Assembly (NCBI GenBank): GCA_963576725.1
Contig: OY755252.1
Coordinates: 24,314,655 to 24,378,654, forward strand
Direction: 5' to 3'
DNA length: 64,000 nucleotides
Origin: Azorinus chamasolen
Lineage: Eukaryota; Mollusca; Bivalvia; Cardiida; Solecurtidae
Below are positions 1 to 9,730 of the stretch, one piece after another; the first letter of the stretch is position 1, and the number at the start of each line of letters is the position of its first letter. The translations under genes and the position numbers were made by a program. The notes beneath the pieces were generated by a model. That model searched no databases and had not been told where the DNA came from. It saw only the letters and a list, made by a program, of their open reading frames with translations.

Positions 1-207
1 ACTCAAAACAACCTCTTTGAATAAATATGCTGAAAAAGAGCATTTACTAGAGAAAAGGAAAACTTTAGAATTGTGTAGTTTTGAAACCATTGTGATAAGT
101 AGAGCATTTGCTGCAAAGGAGCAAAATTAATGCTGTTTTTATCACAATGGTTTCAAAAATGACTTTTATAGAGGTGTGGAAAGCGTCAACATGTGGAAAT
201 GGGTTAA
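1..207 (-). mobile_element. Family C palindromic element (cut by window edge)
   Basis: Reverse-orientation C copy: GAGCATTTACTAGAGAAAAG and then the AAACCATTGTGATAA stem, ending GGGTTAA at 207. The stem centre is degenerate. The left end is lost outside the window. Confidence 0.75.
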
Positions 208-489
208 GGTGCCACCTATCTTAAAAGCCAGTATTGTTACTAATTTGAATGTCTGGTTTTGAAATTTTGTACTCTATAAATGACTGCCAAGTTTCAATGA
301 AATTGAATTATGCCCATAGAAGGTGTACAGGGTGTGGACAAGATTATGACGAGAGTGACTACAAATTATCCGTCAAGTGCTCTGGGTTAATTTTGTGCTA
401 TACATTTGTGCTATATTTCATTGAAAGTCGCTAATCAACATTTCTTATTCTCATTGTAAGAATCTCATATTAAAAATGATAATTGTAAT

Positions 490-614
490 AAATGAAGAGC
501 CAGTGAGATAGAAAAGGAGCCAATGAGTGCAACTTGAATCAGTTGAAATATAGAATGAAATATAGAACTAGTGAATGGAATATAGAATGAAATATAGAAC
601 TAGTGATTGACATA
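490..614. repeat. Degenerate tandem repeat, left part
   Basis: Loose repeats of about 20 bases built on AGTGAATGAAATATAGAAC. The same array resumes at 1454, so the TA-flanked element at 617-1451 was inserted into it. Confidence 0.7.
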
Positions 615-616
615 TA

Positions 617-1451
617 CAGTATAACCTCTGTTATCCGGCACCCCATCGTTCCACGTCAGTATGCCGGTTAAGAGAGGGTGCCGGTTAACAGAATTATGCC
701 TAGATTCACAAGTTTTCGTACCCAAAGATTCATTCCAGCAAATCCTTTTTTCGCTGCGAGGGGAATTCCACCATGACAATTCACAAATTACACATAAATA
801 TATACAACAGCGATGATACAACATGATCAGATAGCTCAATTTAAATAGGAGCCATTTGATCAGGATCTACGCTGTTTGTCTATTGTCTTTTGAACTACAT
901 GTACATGTAAAATATAGGCATAACGTGTTAAGCGTACAATCGGAAGTAAACACACATGTATAAAGGGCTCGACTAAAAACCGGAACATTCGTACTAGATT
1001 TTATTTACAAGTTCGGAGTCTACACAGGTACATGTATATGCGGACCATCACCGCTGGTTTTTACACAAGTAGATCCGGACGCTAAATCATTTGGTATTGC
1101 CATTTTTTACATGTGTACATACATGTATTTTCAATGACGATAACAATATAAATCTATAAAGGGCGGTCAATTTACCCTAGACCCATTAACGGTACTTATC
1201 ACCTACTTGAATGTAAAGGGCTTACTGTCAATGATCACAGGTCAGCAAACCGCCGGATAACAAGGTGTGAAAAACCACCAATTTGCCTTTATTGGCCTGT
1301 CAAGGTATGCCGGTTAACGGTTAACAGGGGTTCCGATCAAGAGAGAGTTTGGATACATAAAACAAATAGGGAAACTGCCAGGACCAAACAGCAGTGCTGG
1401 ATAACAGGGGTTTCTGGTTAAGAGGGGTGCCGATCAACAGAGGTTATACTG
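617..1451. mobile_element. pogo/Tigger-like TA element, 835 bp
   Basis: Ends CAGTATAACCTCTGTT and AACAGAGGTTATACTG are inverted repeats flanked by TA on both sides (615-616, 1452-1453). Inner repeats of GCCGGTTAACAG and GGATAACAGGGG type lie near the ends. CAGT ends plus TA duplication point to the pogo/Tigger branch of Tc1/mariner. No transposase frame is visible, so it is a non-autonomous or decayed copy. Confidence 0.75.
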
Positions 1452-1453
1452 TA

Positions 1454-1990
1454 AAATGAAATTTAGAACTAGTGAATGAAATGTGAAACCAGTGAATGAC
1501 ATATAAAATGAAATATAGATTTAAGTATAGAATTAGTGAATGAAATATAAACAAATTAATGTTGTGTGGAACAAGTGAATAAAACATGAAATGAAATATG
1601 AATTAGTAAATGATATATACAACCGATGAAAGAAATATTATACCTATAGGTTAAACATTTAACCTGATGGTGAAATATAGAAGTATTGAAATGGAAATAA
1701 CGACTGAAACCAGTGAAAGAATGGGAAAAACAATAGCAGTAGGTAAAATGTTGAATCAGTGAAATATAAAAGTACAGAGTGAAATATAGAACCAATGAAA
1801 GAAAATGGGACCAGTAAGTGAAATTAATTATTATCTAATTATTATCACAATAGTTTAGTTGTTCACATTGCAACATGTGTGATGTCCAGAGATGGTTGCT
1901 AAACCAGTAAAATTAATGGAAGTTTGAACAAGTGAATGATAAATTGTACCAGTTAGTGCAAATATGAGCCAGTGGGATAACAGTGGATCC
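1454..1990. repeat. Degenerate tandem repeat, right part
   Basis: Continuation of the AGTGAATGAAATATAGAAC array, more diverged with distance. The 79-residue minus-strand frame here is a by-product of the repeats. Confidence 0.65.
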
Positions 1991-2059
1991 AAACTGTGGA
2001 CATAATGAAATGGTGGATGAATTTTGAAGAACTGATTTAGTCTTTTACTTGTTGAATAT

Positions 2060-2275
2060 TCCTGAAAGAAATACCGGTTATGACATCATCAATGATTAAT
2101 TTTCAAATAGGCATACCGGTATTAATACATGAAATTTTTGTAAATGCAAAAACTGTAGAATCGGATATATATTTTTTCCATAAGCAAATAGAGCAGATGG
2201 CTCCTACAAGAGTCATCTAATCTAGGTCTACTTTGTTTACAAATGTGTGAAAAGCATTTATTTGAAGGAAAGTGT
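2060..2275 (-). mobile_element. Family B element, worn
   Basis: Reverse B copy recognisable from AACTGTAGAATCGGATATAT, the stem AGCAGATGGCTCC and its partner, and the outer half ending GAAGGAAAG. Ends are degraded. Confidence 0.55.
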
Positions 2276-2534
2276 TTAGATTTTCAAGTTCCCCACAAGT
2301 TCCTCAAGAACGTGTTATTACATTTAAAAGGATATTCTGGATTCTGTAACTTCCTGATTCTGTGACTTCAGGTTGGAGACAACATTGTAATGTTTCTGAT
2401 GTGATTTATGTAGATATCACTGAGGTGTTCCAATTGTGTACATGCATTTCAAACCATTTAGCTTATTACCCATCCTATGTAGAGAGTGCTGATACACTGC
2501 TGTTGCAGTATTGGTACCCTCTTTTTTCCATGAC

Positions 2535-2727
2535 CAGAGCTCCAGATAAGATGTGTAAATTAAAGCATTTTCAAGAATAACTCCTTTATTTCTCCACCAA
2601 ATCCTATACTATGACCACTTTTTAGAATCGTCTCGAAGAGACGATTCTAAAGAGTGGTCACAGTATAGGGTTTGGTGGAGAAATGATGATTTTAGCGTTT
2701 GGATACGCATCCTTATCTGTAGCTCTG
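2535..2727. mobile_element. Family G palindromic element, complete
   Basis: Termini CAGAGCTCCAGATAAG and CTTATCTGTAGCTCTG flank the stem AGAATCGTCTC/GAGACGATTCT set in CTCCACCAAA/TTTGGTGGAG. A perfect 6-base direct repeat CATGAC lies outside both ends (2529-2534, 2728-2733). No coding capacity. Superfamily not assigned. Confidence 0.8.
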
Positions 2728-2743
2728 CATGACACATGCCATA

Positions 2744-2993
2744 TTATCCCTTTACTCCATAAATACGCCTTTCTGCACCTTTGCAAACTGAGTAGACCCA
2801 GATCAGATGGTTCCTGTAGGAGTAGTCTGATCAGGGTCTGCTCTATTTGCTTATGATGTAGTATAGATATGATTCTTCAGTTTCTGCCATGGCCAAAAAT
2901 TTCAATCTCCTTGTACTATTATAACAAATGAAGCTAATTAATATTCATGACATCATTATTTCTTTCATGAATATTCATGGAGTAAAGGTTATA
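2744..2993 (+). mobile_element. Family B palindromic element
   Basis: Left end CCCTTTACTCCATAAATACG, stem GTAGACCCAGATCAGATGG and partner, right end with ATTCATGGAGTAAAGG. Target-site bases are worn to TTAT and TATAA. Confidence 0.75.
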
Positions 2994-3109
2994 ATACACT
3001 TCATGTAGTCCATCATTGTAAACAATCTACCTCCATGCTCCAGTGCTTCAATATACTGGAGCAATCTGATGTATATATTCTACATGTATATGAATGTGTT
3101 CATTTTTGC

Positions 3110-3548
3110 CAGAGCTCCAGATAAGATGTTTAAATTTAAACATGTTCAAGCATAGCTCCTTTATTTCTCCACCAAACACTATACTGTGACCACTTTTTAG
3201 AATCGTCTCTTTGAGACGATTTTAACCCTTCGCTTGCTGAATTTTAAAATACATTTCTCCTTCTTTACCCATGCCCTGTTATATAATTACATATATCTTC
3301 ACTGTGTACAAGTATTGCGCTGTGCAATCACTGCTGTGGAGTGCACTGGTTGCACAATCAACTTGTAAATAGTGCAGACCCTGATGAGACAGCTCCTGCA
3401 GGAGCTGTCTCATCTGGGTCTTCACTATTTACAGGTAGGTATATTGACGCGATTAGCAAGCGAAGGGTTAAAGAGTGGTCACAGTATAGGGTTTGGTGGA
3501 GAAATGACAATTTTAGTATTTGGGTATGCACCGTTATCTGTAGCTCTG
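3110..3548. mobile_element. Family G element split by family F
   Basis: CAGAGCTCCAGATAAG at the left and TTATCTGTAGCTCTG at the right belong to one G copy. Its stem is interrupted at 3222-3471 by a family-F element sitting on a TTAA. Confidence 0.85.
3222..3471 (+). mobile_element. Family F palindromic element (nested, TTAA)
   Basis: TTAACCCTTCGCTTGCTGAA to AGCAAGCGAAGGGTTAA, about 250 bp, with stem GAGACAGCTCCTGCAGGAGC. TTAA at both ends. The 105-residue open frame across it is not a gene. Nearly the same sequence recurs at 41847 and, reversed, at 52964. Confidence 0.88.
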
Positions 3549-3659
3549 TTGTTGCCCTAATTTACTCTAAATATTCGACAACCCAATGTCCCCTCTCCTT
3601 GGGTTGTACACCAGCTTCCTCTATTTGGCATCATTTTGATGCCTTTAAATTAGACTGAC

Positions 3660-3745
3660 CACTAGTGTAAACCTTGATCAATCTGCTCTTTCAGGAGCAA
3701 TTTGGTCTCGGTCTGCACTATACGACTTTGTCTTAATATTTATGG
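3660..3745. repeat. Orphan stem fragment
   Basis: A worn copy of the shared stem (GTGTAAACCTTGATCAATCTG and partner GGTCTGCACTATAC) without recognisable ends; nearest to family K. Confidence 0.45.
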
Positions 3746-3872
3746 TAAATAGAGTATGTACGTTGTTCTGAGTTCCAGATGAGAGGCATATTATCCTGTC
3801 TAAAACTCTGACCCTGTGCCTGTAAAACTTCACTGAGCACTTCACTTTCAGACTAAAGGAGAGATTTGTGCC

Positions 3873-4129
3873 CAACCCTTTACTCCATAAATAGGCTTTT
3901 CTACACCTTTGCAAGCAGGGTAGACCTAGATCAGACAGTTCCTGTAGGAGCTGTCTGATGAGGGTCTGCTCTGTCTTTGTATGATTTAATACAGATAAGA
4001 TTCTTCAGTTTCTGCCATGGCCAAAAAGTTCTGTGGCCTTGTGCTATGATAACAATTGATATAAGTACTATTCATGATGTCATTATTTCTTGCATTAATT
4101 GTTATGGAGTAAACTCAGTAAAGGGTTAA
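3873..4129 (+). mobile_element. Family B palindromic element
   Basis: CCCTTTACTCCATAAATAGG, the stem CAGACAGTTCCTGTAGGAGC and right end AAAGGGTTAA. About 255 bp. Confidence 0.78.
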
Positions 4130-4323
4130 TCTTTAGTGTGACTCAAGATTTGGTGCCTATAAAATTTCTAAGTATGAAACTGCTCAGTTGAGTATGAAAC
4201 TCAATCCCAGCTGAGCATTGTCTGGCCCATACTCAAGTGCTTGAGCGTGTATCATCTGCATCATGGCTGCTAGTCACACAATGTCACACAAGATTGATAT
4301 TTACAGATCAAAGAAAGACCAAT

Positions 4324-4990
4324 GATTATACCCCCACAAACGAAGTTTTGGGGGGGTATACTGGAGTCACCATGTCCGTCCGGTTGTCCATCCGTCTGTT
4401 CATCTGTCCGTCTGGCTTGGCCGCATCATAACTTCCAAAGTAAAAAAGCTATTGACTTCAATCTTCATATATAGATAGATCACATTGACCGCAAGTGCAG
4501 TGCACAAGGTTTGTAACTCTGTCTTCAGTATTTTTGGAGTTATTGCCCTTTGTTATTTTTCAGTTTTCCGGAGTTTTTTTCTAAACCTTTACAGATATTG
4601 AAGTGATATTTGGTATTTGGCTTTATTATAATGAGTTACATATCAAGTTTTAATTTCGTTACGCTTCATTGATTTTTCACGGAAATACAGTGATTTTACT
4701 TAGAATTTTTCCGGAAATTAAAGTTTTCTGGAGTTTTTTTTCTAAACCCTTACAGATATTGATGTGATATTTGGTATGTAGCTTTATAATAATGAGTTAC
4801 AGACCAAGTTTGAATTTTGTTAAACTACATTGATTTTTAACGGAATAACAGCATTTTAATTTAGAATTTTTTAGGAAATTTCAGGTTTTCCAGAGTTTTT
4901 TTCTAAACTGTAGCAGATATTGTAGTGATTTATTTCTATAACCCCCATCCCTGTGTCAAATGTGCTAGTGGGGGTATTCATCACCTTTAG
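4324..4990 (+). repeat. Hairpin-headed repeat P5
   Basis: Opens with hairpin TATACCCCC / GGGGGGGTATA (about 4327-4360), then a CCGTCCGG-rich stretch, then about 2.5 units of a ~161-base tandem core (TTTTCCGGAGTTTTTTTCTA type), and ends near GTGGGGGTATT, which repeats the right arm of the opening hairpin. Confidence 0.65.
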
Positions 4991-5144
4991 TGGTAGTTCT
5001 AGTTTGTACTTACAGAGTATATGTACATACTCAAGAAGCGCTTCTAAGCACCACTTGAGTATGGAACTCATTGGAGCAAAACTCAGAGTGCTGAGCACAA
5101 CTTTTCGTTGAGTATATGATCATACTAAGAAAAGTTTTATAGTC

Positions 5145-5262
5145 ACTGGGACAGGCCCAGAGGTTGAAAAACATTTTGCTTGAGTCTGAGATCATTCTTA
5201 AGCATCTGATTGGTCAGATTCTGAGCTTGCTCAGAATCTGACCAATCAGATATTTGAGAATG
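5145..5262. repeat. Family I palindrome
   Basis: ATCTGATTGGTCAGATTCTG and its inverted copy CAGAATCTGACCAATCAGAT flank a short AGCTTGCT centre, with outer AATGATCT-type arms. Related copies at 16846, 34140 and 36655. Confidence 0.7.
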
Positions 5263-5307
5263 TGTGTTATTGTAAATACATGTACCTTGTATTGTCATGG
5301 CCTCGAC

Positions 5308-5514
5308 CCTTTGAATGCTGAATATACCAAGACAAACGACCAGTTAGTGTTTAACAGTAGAATCCATTCAGTATGAAAGACCTAAATTGGCTAGATGATT
5401 TTGAATGTCAAACAGTGCAGATCCAGATTTAGAGGGCTCCTCAAGGAGTACTCTGATCTGGGTCTACACTGTTTGCAAATACCAGTACGCTTGTTTACCG
5501 CATTCAAAAGGTTG
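5308..5514. mobile_element. Family K palindromic element
   Basis: CCTTTGAATGCTGAAT to GCATTCAAAAGG ends. The stem AACAGTGCAGATCC...GGGTCTACACTGTTT is the same stem type as in A and B. Target site lost. Confidence 0.65.
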
Positions 5515-5635
5515 ATGGTGTCGCCAGAAATATTTTGATAACTTTTCACTTATACATTGTATAGTAGTACATGTACATTATTGTATTTGGAAAAGAATGA
5601 ACTACCCTTATGTTGTCACATTGGTTGGTCCTTTG

Positions 5636-5737
5636 TTAACCCTTTCCCTCATATAAACGCGTTTTCACGCATTTGCAAACAGGGCAGACCCAGATCAGAC
5701 GGCTTTTGAAATAAACACAGAACAGGGAAAGGGTCAA
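5636..5737 (+). mobile_element. Family A element with internal deletion
   Basis: Only 102 bp. The left end and left stem arm (GACCCAGATCAGACGGC) run straight into the right end AACAGGGAAAGGGTCAA; the right arm and most of the body are deleted. Confidence 0.7.
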
Positions 5738-5990
5738 ATAATTTACCTGATAGAAACGCCTTTTCAAGCTTTTGCAGACAATGTAGACACAGATCAAACA
5801 GCTCCTATAGCAGCATCTGATCAGGGTCTACTCTGTTTGCTTAGTTATGGATTAATATAGATCTGATTCTACAGTTTCTGCCATGGTAAAAAATTCCTAG
5901 ATCATAATGCCATTATGTATATTCAGCTAATTAATATTCATACAGTGGTTAATTCTTACATGAATATTCATCAGGTATTAAAAGGGTTAA
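5734..5990 (+). mobile_element. Family B element chained to the previous one
   Basis: Starts on the worn target site that ends the deleted A copy and runs to AAAAGGGTTAA at 5990. Stem AAACAGCTCCTATAGCAGC is partly worn. Confidence 0.65.
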
Positions 5991-6142
5991 GGACTCATCA
6001 GTGTCTGAACTTGTTGCAAAAAAAATGCCGTATATTGTCGAACAATTCATATGATTTCAGTACTGTTAGAGATCCTGGTAGATGTCAGTGACCTACAATA
6101 AAAAGTCCCTGCAACGGCCAGTCAAGAGAAATTTGGGATTTT

Positions 6143-6386
6143 AATAACCCTTTACTCCATGAACATTCAGACAATGATATCAGAAATGTAAATTTACTGA
6201 ATCTTTATAATGGCACTATGAACAAAATTATGTTCTATCATGACAGAAGCTGTAGAATCAGCTCTTTATTATATCATAAGCAAACAGAGCAGACCCTGAT
6301 CAGACGGCTCCCATAGGAGCAGTCTGATCTGGGTCTACTCTGTTTGCAAAGGTGTAGAAAGGCATATTTATGGAGTAAAGTGTTAA
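6143..6386 (-). mobile_element. Family B palindromic element
   Basis: Reverse copy from CCCTTTACTCCATGAACATT to ATTTATGGAGTAAAGTGTTAA. Stem CAGACGGCTCCCATAGGAGC. Confidence 0.75.
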
Positions 6387-6435
6387 GGCAGGTGGTAGCT
6401 TGCTACAAGACAAAGGCAAAGTTGTAAACATTTGG

Positions 6436-6580
6436 GCTTCCCTCACTCCTTTCATTTAGGGGTTTCTTCTTTAGTCTAGGGGCTTCTTCCCTCTTTTCAT
6501 TTAAGGGTTTCTTCCCTCATTTCATTTAGGGGCTTCTTCCCTCATTTCATTTAAGGGTTTCTTCCCTCCTTTCATTCATT
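6436..6580. repeat. Minisatellite, TTCATTTAGGGGCTTCTTCC type
   Basis: Five to six tandem units of about 26-28 bases, alternating AGGGGCTTC and AAGGGTTTC. Confidence 0.85.
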
Positions 6581-6729
6581 TCTTATGTTACATTGACAAT
6601 TTCTTGATTTTTTTTACTGTATGTTATGTTGTTGGAAAATTGTTTATTGAACAAAATTGCATGAAATGTTTGAATATACATATGTAGCTTTTAATACAAT
6701 AAGTAAATGAATTAATTTGATCTTTTGCT

Positions 6730-6977
6730 TTAACCTTGTACTCCATAAATACACGCTTATACGACGTTGCAAACAGAATAGACCCAGATCAGATGGCTCC
6801 TTTAGGAGCCGTCTGATCAAGGTCTGCTCTGTTTGCTTATGATATAATATAGACATGATTCTACAGTGTCTGCCTTAGCCAAATATCCTATTCTAAAATC
6901 CTATTACAACAGTTAATTTAATTAATATTCATGATGTCATTATTTCTACCATGAATATTCATGGAGTAAAGGGTTAA
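6730..6977 (+). mobile_element. Family B palindromic element
   Basis: Full-length B: TTAA at 6730 and 6974, stem CAGATGGCTCCTTTAGGAGC, right part with ATGATGTCATTATTTC and ATGAATATTCATGG. Confidence 0.82.
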
Positions 6978-7104
6978 AGGATGACACTTATTGATTATTT
7001 CTGTGTCATCTGTTCATCTGTCTGTCTTCGAAATAAATTATGTCTGCTCAAACAAATATGAAGCGAGAATTACTGACTTGCAATTGGTTCTAGCTTTTGA
7101 ACAG

Positions 7105-7183
7105 CTACTGACTGAATGTCAAATAGCTTGGATCGTGATGAGTTACTTGACGTCTCATCTGGAGTCAAGCTGTTTGCAAATGA
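7105..7183. repeat. Orphan family-H-type stem
   Basis: AGCTTGGATCGTGATGAG and its partner CTCATCTGGAGTCAAGCTG, without recognisable ends. Confidence 0.45.
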
Positions 7184-7418
7184 TGGTTAGGTTTTAATCG
7201 GCAGGATAATGATTAATTTTCATACATCTAGTTTGCTTATGGGGATTCTTGAATGTGCTTTAACTGTTTCCCTCATGAATATTTTTAAAATAATTCATGC
7301 CTTCTTGAATATTCATTAGCTAATTTTTTGTAATGACCAATGAACAAGGGAGTTTTTAGCCATTTGGGAAACAAGTCTCCAGTAGGATCCTGATGACCCT
7401 GAGCCATCGGATTGTTTA

Positions 7419-7777
7419 TTAACCCCTTCCTCCATAAATACGCCTTTCTACGCCTCTGTAAAAGTCACTTTATTAAACCATTGTGATAAATAAAGCATTT
7501 CCTATGGAGCAAATGCGCTGTTTATCACAATGGTTTCAAAACTACAAAATTCTCAAAGTTTCCTTTTCTGTAGTAAATGCTCCTTTTCGGTAGATTCATC
7601 CAAAGAGGTTGGATCTGAAAATAGCCTATGGAGGAAAGGGTTGAAATATATAGATCTGATTCTACAATTTATGCCAAAGCCAAAACTCTTGTTCATATAC
7701 CAATATTCACTATTCAGCCAATACAAATCCCTGATGTCATTATTTTTCAAATGAATATTCATGAGAGAAAGGGTTAA
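7419..7777 (+). mobile_element. Family C element fused to the right half of family B
   Basis: C runs from TTAACCCCTTCCTCC to GGAGGAAAGGGTTGA (7644). It passes directly into a B right half (GATCTGATTCTACAATTTAT to GAGAGAAAGGGTTAA at 7777) whose left half is missing. Confidence 0.7.
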
Positions 7778-7936
7778 CAAGATAAGCTGAATAAAAATGT
7801 GTAGAACCTGTTGAATATCAAAGGACTTGGACCTATTTTACTGAAGATCATATGACAGAAATTATTGCAAGTTCTAAAATATGACAATCCCATCTAGAAG
7901 TTGCATTTATTGTATGTTAGAAATTGAAATAATATA

Positions 7937-8140
7937 CAGTAAACCCTCTCTATAACGACCACTAAATTGTGTTAATTAGTTGGTATTTAAGGCAGGTGGC
8001 TGCTTAAAGCAAGGTGAAAATAAAACAGAACGCTCCTATAGGAGCGTTCTGTTTTACTTTCATCTTTCTTTAAGCAGCCACCTGCCTTTCACAAAAAATA
8101 CTTGATGTAATTTAGTGGTCGTTATAGAGAGGTTTTACTG
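7937..8140. mobile_element. Family D2 palindromic element (TA)
   Basis: CAGTAAACCCTCTC to GAGAGGTTTTACTG, flanked by TA. The stem GGCAGGTGGCTGCTTAAAGC ends in centre GCTCCTATAGGAGC and continues as its inverted copy. pogo/Tigger-like ends, no coding capacity. Confidence 0.82.
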
Positions 8141-8264
8141 TAGGTCGAATGGAGTAAAATCTAAATTGCCACATGCTAATTTTGACTGTGTGAACAGTAG
8201 GAATGTAGTGAATTAGCACTTAAGATAAGTTTTGTTGTAAACTTTTTCATAAAAGGGGACAAAG

Positions 8265-8373
8265 GAGGCTTAAACGGCAGATGGCTGCTTACTTCAGGAC
8301 AAAAGTAATGCAGAGAGCTTCTATGGGAGTTTACTGCACTACTTTTGTCCTGTATGAGACAACTGCCTTTCTT
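8265..8373. repeat. Family D stem fragment
   Basis: GGACAAAAGTAATGCAGAGA and its inverted partner TACTTTTGTCCTG remain, without ends. Confidence 0.5.
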
Positions 8374-8415
8374 AAAGACCCTGAATTGGGCTTCTTTTTA
8401 ATGGTCACTTATCTC

Positions 8416-8630
8416 TGTAACCCTTACAACGCTGAATTTTCAAATGGAATATTCCAAAATTCAAATAGGTCAAGCTTATGGTGAATATTTAGGGATGTTT
8501 TCTAATGAAAAGTGTAACATGACAAACAGTGCAGACCCTGATGAGAGGGCTCCCCTAGGAGCCCTCTCATCTGGGTCTACACTGTTTGCAAAGGACATTA
8601 GTGACTCGGGTCCCGCACTGTAAGGGTTAA
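8416..8630. mobile_element. Family K palindromic element
   Basis: AACCCTTACAACGCTGAATT to GCACTGTAAGGGTTAA. Stem GATGAGAGGGCTCCCCTAGG with clear inverted partner. Family B debris follows from the shared TTAA. Confidence 0.75.
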
Positions 8631-8884
8631 CTCATAGATATTCCTTTTAATGCCTTTGCAAACATAATAGACCAAGATCAGAAGTCTCCTGTAGGATTTA
8701 AAGTGATAATAATTATGTTATAGCATGTTTATGCATTTAATAAGTGATTTTGCAATATCAATCACCGATCTCTGCCCTTAAGTTGCCAACTTCATACATT
8801 TGAACTTATGATAATTTCTATTGTTCATGTTCTAGTGTTCAGTAAGCAATAAATTGCTGCACTCTAGACTTTAGAAGGATTTTT

Positions 8885-9178
8885 TAGCTCGTCTGTTTCG
8901 AAGAAAAGTCGAGCTATTGTAATCACTGGGTCGTAGTCCTCGTTGTCGTCAGCGTGCAAAAACTTTAATGTAGCTCATTACTCGAAAAGTGTAAGAGGGA
9001 TCAACATGAAACTTCATAGGTAGTGGATCTCATTGAGGAGAAGGTCCCTACATAAGAACCATAACTCTTGATTTCAAAATTTTGGAGTTATGGCCCTTTG
9101 TCGTTTTCAAAAAAAAATTAATTTAGCTGGACAAGTACCAAATCAGACGAGCGTTGGCGCCACACACGGCTCTTGTTA
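8885..9178 (+). repeat. Hairpin-headed repeat P2
   Basis: Starts with TAGCTCG / CGAGCTA hairpin, continues through the GTTATGGCCCTTTG phrase common to this class, and ends AGACGAGC...GGCTCTTG. Short version without a tandem core. Confidence 0.65.
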
Positions 9179-9179
9179 A

Positions 9180-9417
9180 AAAAAACATGTTCTCTCATGT
9201 AAGCGCTTTTTCAAGCCTTTAACAACAGATTAGACCCAGATCAGACAGCTACTATATGAGCCGTGAGATCAGGGTCTGCTCTGTTTGCTTATGATCTGAC
9301 TACATTTTCTACCAATACCGAAAAGTCGTGTGTCCATATGCCGTTATAAGAATTCAGCTAATAAATATTCATTATGTCATTTTTTCTTACATGAATATGC
9401 AACATAGAAAGGGTTAA
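9180..9417 (+). mobile_element. Family B element, worn left end
   Basis: Stem AGATCAGACAGC/GTGAGATCAGGG and right end GAAAGGGTTAA at 9417. The left target site is lost. Confidence 0.6.
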
Positions 9418-9730
9418 CATGCTAGCAGTAGGGATTGCCATAAATAAGGACTTGTAACATTGTTTTGTCATACGATCCTTTGTAAGAAGGGTCCCTTGTA
9501 AACCTATTGTTTAGAGTCAGAATCGAAGACTAAGCATTCAAAATTATTGTTATAAACACTTCAGTATTGTTTACATATGTTTGTTGTAACAGGGGTGTGC
9601 TAGGTGCATGTGTAAATGTTTTTTATTTGCAGATGTACAGATTTTTTTTGTGCAATAGCCAATTTGCTGAATGTATGTATGCGTTAGTTTGATGTCAATG
9701 TGTACAAGCATAAGCATTTACTTTCATTTT

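Noticed and set aside
617..1451. Transposase remnant inside the TA element
   Set aside because: The only open frame (79 codons, minus strand) shows no DDE or DNA-binding motif.
3341..3658. Open frames of 105 and 62 codons
   Set aside because: They run across the family F and G palindromes; the same peptide (starting [18 protein letters not shown]) reappears at 41912 because the element is repeated.
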